A DNA stretch of 7,712 bases from an uncultured Lachnospiraceae bacterium (GTDB taxonomy: Bacteria; Bacillota; Clostridia; Lachnospirales; Lachnospiraceae). Below the pieces are notes generated by a model. It was not told where the DNA came from and ran no database searches. It saw only the letters and a list, made by a program, of their open reading frames with translations. Shown piece by piece: positions 5,728 to 7,712 of this stretch; within the stretch, counting starts at the first letter, position 1; every line of letters starts with the position of its first letter. Location of the stretch: the NCBI GenBank assembly GCA_910584325.1, contig CAJTZH010000106.1:1-7712 (forward strand), read 5' to 3'. The position numbers were made by a program, and so were the translations under genes.

Positions 5728-6474
5728 TTATTTCATATCGACAATGTAATCGTCAATATCGTACCAGTCGTTCTCAGAAATACCGTAACGTCCTTCCTCA
5801 TCAAACTCAATAATAACCACTTTGGAAACAGTATCCTTGTAACCGATTTCGGAAATATGACTCTCTATAATAGCCAGAACGCCTGCCGCGTACTGTTCTT
5901 CCAGTTCATCCCACTGCTCGTCGGTATAAGCGGATGTATCCTTGCCGTCAATCATCGCGTTGTACTCGTCAATATAAGCGGCAACATCATCATGAATGAG
6001 GTCGTTAATATCGAGCGGCTGGATATCAACTTTTACCTGATAATCGTCGCCTACCTGCGCCCCCTCATTTACCGTGAACTTACTTTTTGCCATGATCGTT
6101 CTTGCTACTTCAATATACTTCTCAATCGTTTCGTCGGCAAGATAATCAAATCCAACATCCGTATAGGACATCAGCTGATACGCGTAGTACTCAACCGTAC
6201 TATCGTGACACTCCTGTGCCTCTTCCTTTGTGGCGTCGGCTACTTCCGTCATATATCCTTCGAGCCTGCCGTTGTACTTACATTCCATAAGCGCCTCAAT
6301 ATAGTCGGAATACCAGCCTGCTTCCACATTGCTTGTAAGTTTGTTTAAGTTTCTGTTTTCTGTTGTCTCTTCCGGCTTATTGTCTGCCTCCGGCTTTGAT
6401 GCCGGCTCTGTCCCGCATGCCGCCAGTGAAAAAACCAACATTGCGGATGCCAAAACTACTGATAATTTTCTCAT
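5728..6474 (-). CDS. Uncharacterised secreted lipoprotein
   Basis: From the ATG at 6474 the product has 248 residues. Residues 1-20 form a lipoprotein signal: MRK, a hydrophobic core, then lipobox LAAC with the lipidated Cys at 20 followed by Gly. A short polar linker rich in Pro, Glu and Asn follows (22-42). The rest is a soluble, acidic, mostly helical domain with many Tyr, Asp and Glu residues (for example WYSDYIEALMECKYNGRLEGYM and YTDEQWDELEEQYAAGV) and a C-terminal strand region (SKVVIIEFDEEGRYGISEND). I do not recognise the domain with confidence; it resembles the small lipoproteins common in Lachnospiraceae, possibly of the DUF5105 type. The frame is open 38 codons further upstream, but that part covers the promoter and repeats. 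GGGAG 8 nt before 6474 and the signal peptide fix the start. It has its own promoter and terminator, so it is a single-gene unit. Confidence 0.88.
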   Translation of the reverse strand: MRKLSVVLASAMLVFSLAACGTEPASKPEADNKPEETTENRNLNKLTSNVEAGWYSDYIEALMECKYNGRLEGYMTEVADATKEEAQECHDSTVEYYAYQLMSYTDVGFDYLADETIEKYIEVARTIMAKSKFTVNEGAQVGDDYQVKVDIQPLDINDLIHDDVAAYIDEYNAMIDGKDTSAYTDEQWDELEEQYAAGVLAIIESHISEIGYKDTVSKVVIIEFDEEGRYGISENDWYDIDDYIVDMK

Positions 6475-6497
6475 CTTATCTTCTCCCTTTTCCCAAT

Positions 6498-6556
6498 ATA
6501 TCATGAATACTTCGTATTCTATGATTGGCATATCATGAATACTTCGTATTCTATGA
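6498..6556 (-). repeat. Two perfect 27-bp direct repeats, each palindromic, in the lipoprotein leader
   Basis: Bases 6498-6524 and 6530-6556 are identical, 32 bp apart start to start and separated by 5 bp. Each carries TCAT-GAATAC-TTC-GTATTC-T-ATGA, arms of ten pairs with a 3-nt centre and one extra T. They lie between the proposed transcription start (about 6565) and the ribosome site of the lipoprotein gene. They could be a double operator for a dimeric repressor, or two hairpins in the mRNA leader. The 32-bp period, about three helical turns, would place two bound dimers on the same face of the DNA. Confidence 0.8.
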
Positions 6557-6571
6557 CGATTACAATTATAT

Positions 6572-6599
6572 ATTATAGCGTAAAACATTTTTTTTGCAA
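6572..6599 (-). promoter_or_regulatory. Sigma-A-like promoter of the lipoprotein gene
   Basis: On the minus strand TTGCAA (6599-6594) stands 16 nt before a perfect TATAAT (6577-6572). A second TATAAT follows at 6570-6565 but lacks a matching -35. The start would fall near 6565, so the two palindromic repeats at 6498-6556 are immediately downstream, where a bound repressor could block elongation. Confidence 0.6.
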
Positions 6600-6637
6600 G
6601 CCCTGTATGACTTGCGTTTGCGTAAATTTTTATACCT

Positions 6638-7519
6638 TTAAAATAAAATTTGTGAAACAGATGAATCTATCATCAAAAACGCGCACAGACCTCCTCGTTT
6701 TCCGCCCGTCGCCCTGTGGGAATGCAGCCACGCGCTGTTACAGCAGGTACATAAATCGGGACCGGAAATGTTCTCCTGCAAAATACCGCAGTTTATCATA
6801 TTGTAATAATTGGCTTTGTGTAAATTCAACAGATATTTTCCGTTTTCTTTTGCCGTCAGGATATCGTGCTGCGCTACGTTATAACACTCCATGAAACGCT
6901 CCGCCACGTCAAGGCTCACCTCATAGCAGTCCTTACAGATAGAAGGACCGATACAGGAAATAACGTCCTTTGGCTTCGTCCCAAATTCCCGCTCCATCAA
7001 GGACAGCGTATTTTTACAGATATTTCCGACCGTTCCCCGCCATCCGGAATGACTTAACCCGACCGCCCTGTTTTTAATGTCTACAAAATAAAGCGGTACG
7101 CAGTCCGCATAGGATGTCACAAGGCAAAGCCCCGGTTCGTTGGTAACAAGACCGTCGATATCGCAATACGTTCTGTCACACAAAATTCCCATCCCCTTGT
7201 GGGACGCGTCCACGCGCATTACATTTGTCGTGTGCGTCTGGTGTGAATAAACCATATCTTCCACCGAAATGCCAAGCGCAGCGCCAAACCGCTTAAAGTT
7301 CTCCAAAACCGCCGCCTCGTCGTCTCCCACCGTAAACGACAAATTCATACTTTCATAGTCCCCTGTGCTGACGCCGCCGATTCTTGTCGAAAACCCGTTT
7401 TTCACCCACGGGATTTTCTCCAGTCTGTCATAACAAATAACCGGAACGCTCCCGCTTTCAACGACCGACGTCGTATGCAGCCCCGCTATTCTCATTAACT
7501 GTTTTTCACAAAATTTCAT
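6638..7519 (-). CDS. pgeF: PgeF/YfiH/YlmD-family protein (laccase-like, peptidoglycan editing factor family)
   Basis: From the ATG at 7519 this is a 293-residue cytoplasmic protein of the YfiH (DUF152) family. The metal-site motifs are present in order: SHQTHTT (about 92-98), SYADCVPLYFVD (136-147) with the Cys near 140, and LSHSGWRGTVGNI (155-167) with the His near 157. The 17-residue step from Cys to His equals that of E. coli YfiH. GPSICKDCYEVS and CCNSAWLHSHRATGGKRG complete the family pattern. Members have been reported as polyphenol oxidases, as purine nucleoside-active enzymes and, for E. coli, as factors that prevent misincorporation in peptidoglycan precursors, so the substrate here is open. 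It is longer than typical (240-280) at the N-terminus. The TTG at 7537 is less likely as start. It follows the yraN-like gene by 23 bp, probably in one transcript. No clear terminator follows. Confidence 0.92.
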   Translation of the reverse strand: MKFCEKQLMRIAGLHTTSVVESGSVPVICYDRLEKIPWVKNGFSTRIGGVSTGDYESMNLSFTVGDDEAAVLENFKRFGAALGISVEDMVYSHQTHTTNVMRVDASHKGMGILCDRTYCDIDGLVTNEPGLCLVTSYADCVPLYFVDIKNRAVGLSHSGWRGTVGNICKNTLSLMEREFGTKPKDVISCIGPSICKDCYEVSLDVAERFMECYNVAQHDILTAKENGKYLLNLHKANYYNMINCGILQENISGPDLCTCCNSAWLHSHRATGGKRGGLCAFLMIDSSVSQILF

Positions 7520-7542
7520 AAAACCATCCCATTTCAAACCAA

Positions 7543-7712
7543 CTAGAACGCATCTTTGATTACTTTGATTTCGTTTCCCAATATGCCGGCCACGTCAAAC
7601 CGCACCGACACGTCATCCAGCTTATGTTCTGTCAGATACCACTGCGCCACGCGGCGTATCGTCTGCTGCTTCTTTGCGTTTACTGCCTCAAACGGCCTGC
7701 CCGCATTCAGCG
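7543..7712 (-). CDS. YraN/UPF0102-family nuclease-like protein, C-terminal part (5' end outside the window)
   Basis: The last 55 codons are in the window and end with TAG at 7545-7543. The translation includes GRPFEAVNAKKQQTIRRVAQWYL, then VSVRFDVAGIL and a terminal IKDAF. This is the closing half of the UPF0102/YraN fold: a Val-containing strand with the Lys-Lys helix (KKQQTIRRVAQWYL), the RFDV strand and an AF end. The family is distantly related to Holliday-junction resolvases and restriction-type endonucleases, but its role is not settled. The catalytic acidic residues normally lie in the missing N-terminal half and cannot be checked. It is likely co-transcribed with the PgeF-family gene 23 bp downstream. 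Full-length members have about 115-130 residues. Confidence 0.88.
   Translation of the reverse strand, partial: LNAGRPFEAVNAKKQQTIRRVAQWYLTEHKLDDVSVRFDVAGILGNEIKVIKDAF

Noticed and set aside
5857..6348. Plus-strand open frame of 163 residues opposite the lipoprotein gene
   Set aside because: It is antisense to a gene with a lipobox, a good ribosome site, a promoter and a terminator; no promoter or ribosome site was seen on the plus strand.
6498..6556. Possible attachment sites or loxP-like recombination site
   Set aside because: The copies are only 5 bp apart with no element between them and no recombinase gene in the window; the TTCGTAT resemblance to loxP covers too few bases.
6589..6637. 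Terminator after the pgeF-like gene
   Set aside because: GCAAG/CTTGC pairing exists around 6600, but on the minus strand it is followed by an A-run, not a T-run.

Overview
The window is ordinary chromosomal DNA from a spore-forming, low-to-moderate-GC Firmicute, most likely a member of the Clostridia of Lachnospiraceae type. This rests on a complete eight-gene spoIIIA sporulation operon, strong AGGAGG-like ribosome sites, and protein sequences that read like clostridial versions of the families. Every recognisable gene is on the minus strand, so the genes read from high to low coordinates.

Layout in transcription order. At 7712-7543 is the C-terminal part of a YraN/UPF0102 nuclease-like protein. 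At 7519-6638 is a PgeF/YfiH/YlmD multicopper-oxidase-like protein. At 6474-5728 is an uncharacterised lipoprotein with its own sigma-A-like promoter (6572-6599), two 27-bp perfect palindromic direct repeats in its leader (6498-6556), and a textbook terminator (5664-5700). A second, orphan terminator (5585-5623) lies just before a sigma-E-like promoter (5550-5579). The spoIIIA operon follows: AA 5533-4601, AB 4608-4093, AC 4066-3872, AD 3865-3479, AE 3474-2362, AF 2359-1790, AG 1781-1251, AH 1242-649. Its genes overlap or are separated by at most about 30 bp. Next is an Asp23/YqhY-family gene (594-205), apparently with its own extended -10 vegetative promoter at 630-657. A 172-bp intergenic region full of inverted and tandem repeats follows, then the first codons of nusB (32-1).

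Function. SpoIIIAA-AH form the mother-cell side of the SpoIIIA-SpoIIQ 'feeding tube' across the septum between mother cell and forespore. AA is the cytoplasmic ATPase, AB to AE are membrane parts, and AF, AG and AH are membrane-anchored proteins with extracytoplasmic domains, of which AG and AH are ring-forming. The upstream and downstream genes look like vegetative functions (cell-envelope housekeeping, Asp23, transcription antitermination). They seem to be separated from the sporulation operon by terminators on one side and by a promoter on the other.

I see no evidence for a wholly new system. The least explained elements are the palindromic repeats before the lipoprotein gene, the tandem hairpins before nusB, and the lipoprotein itself.
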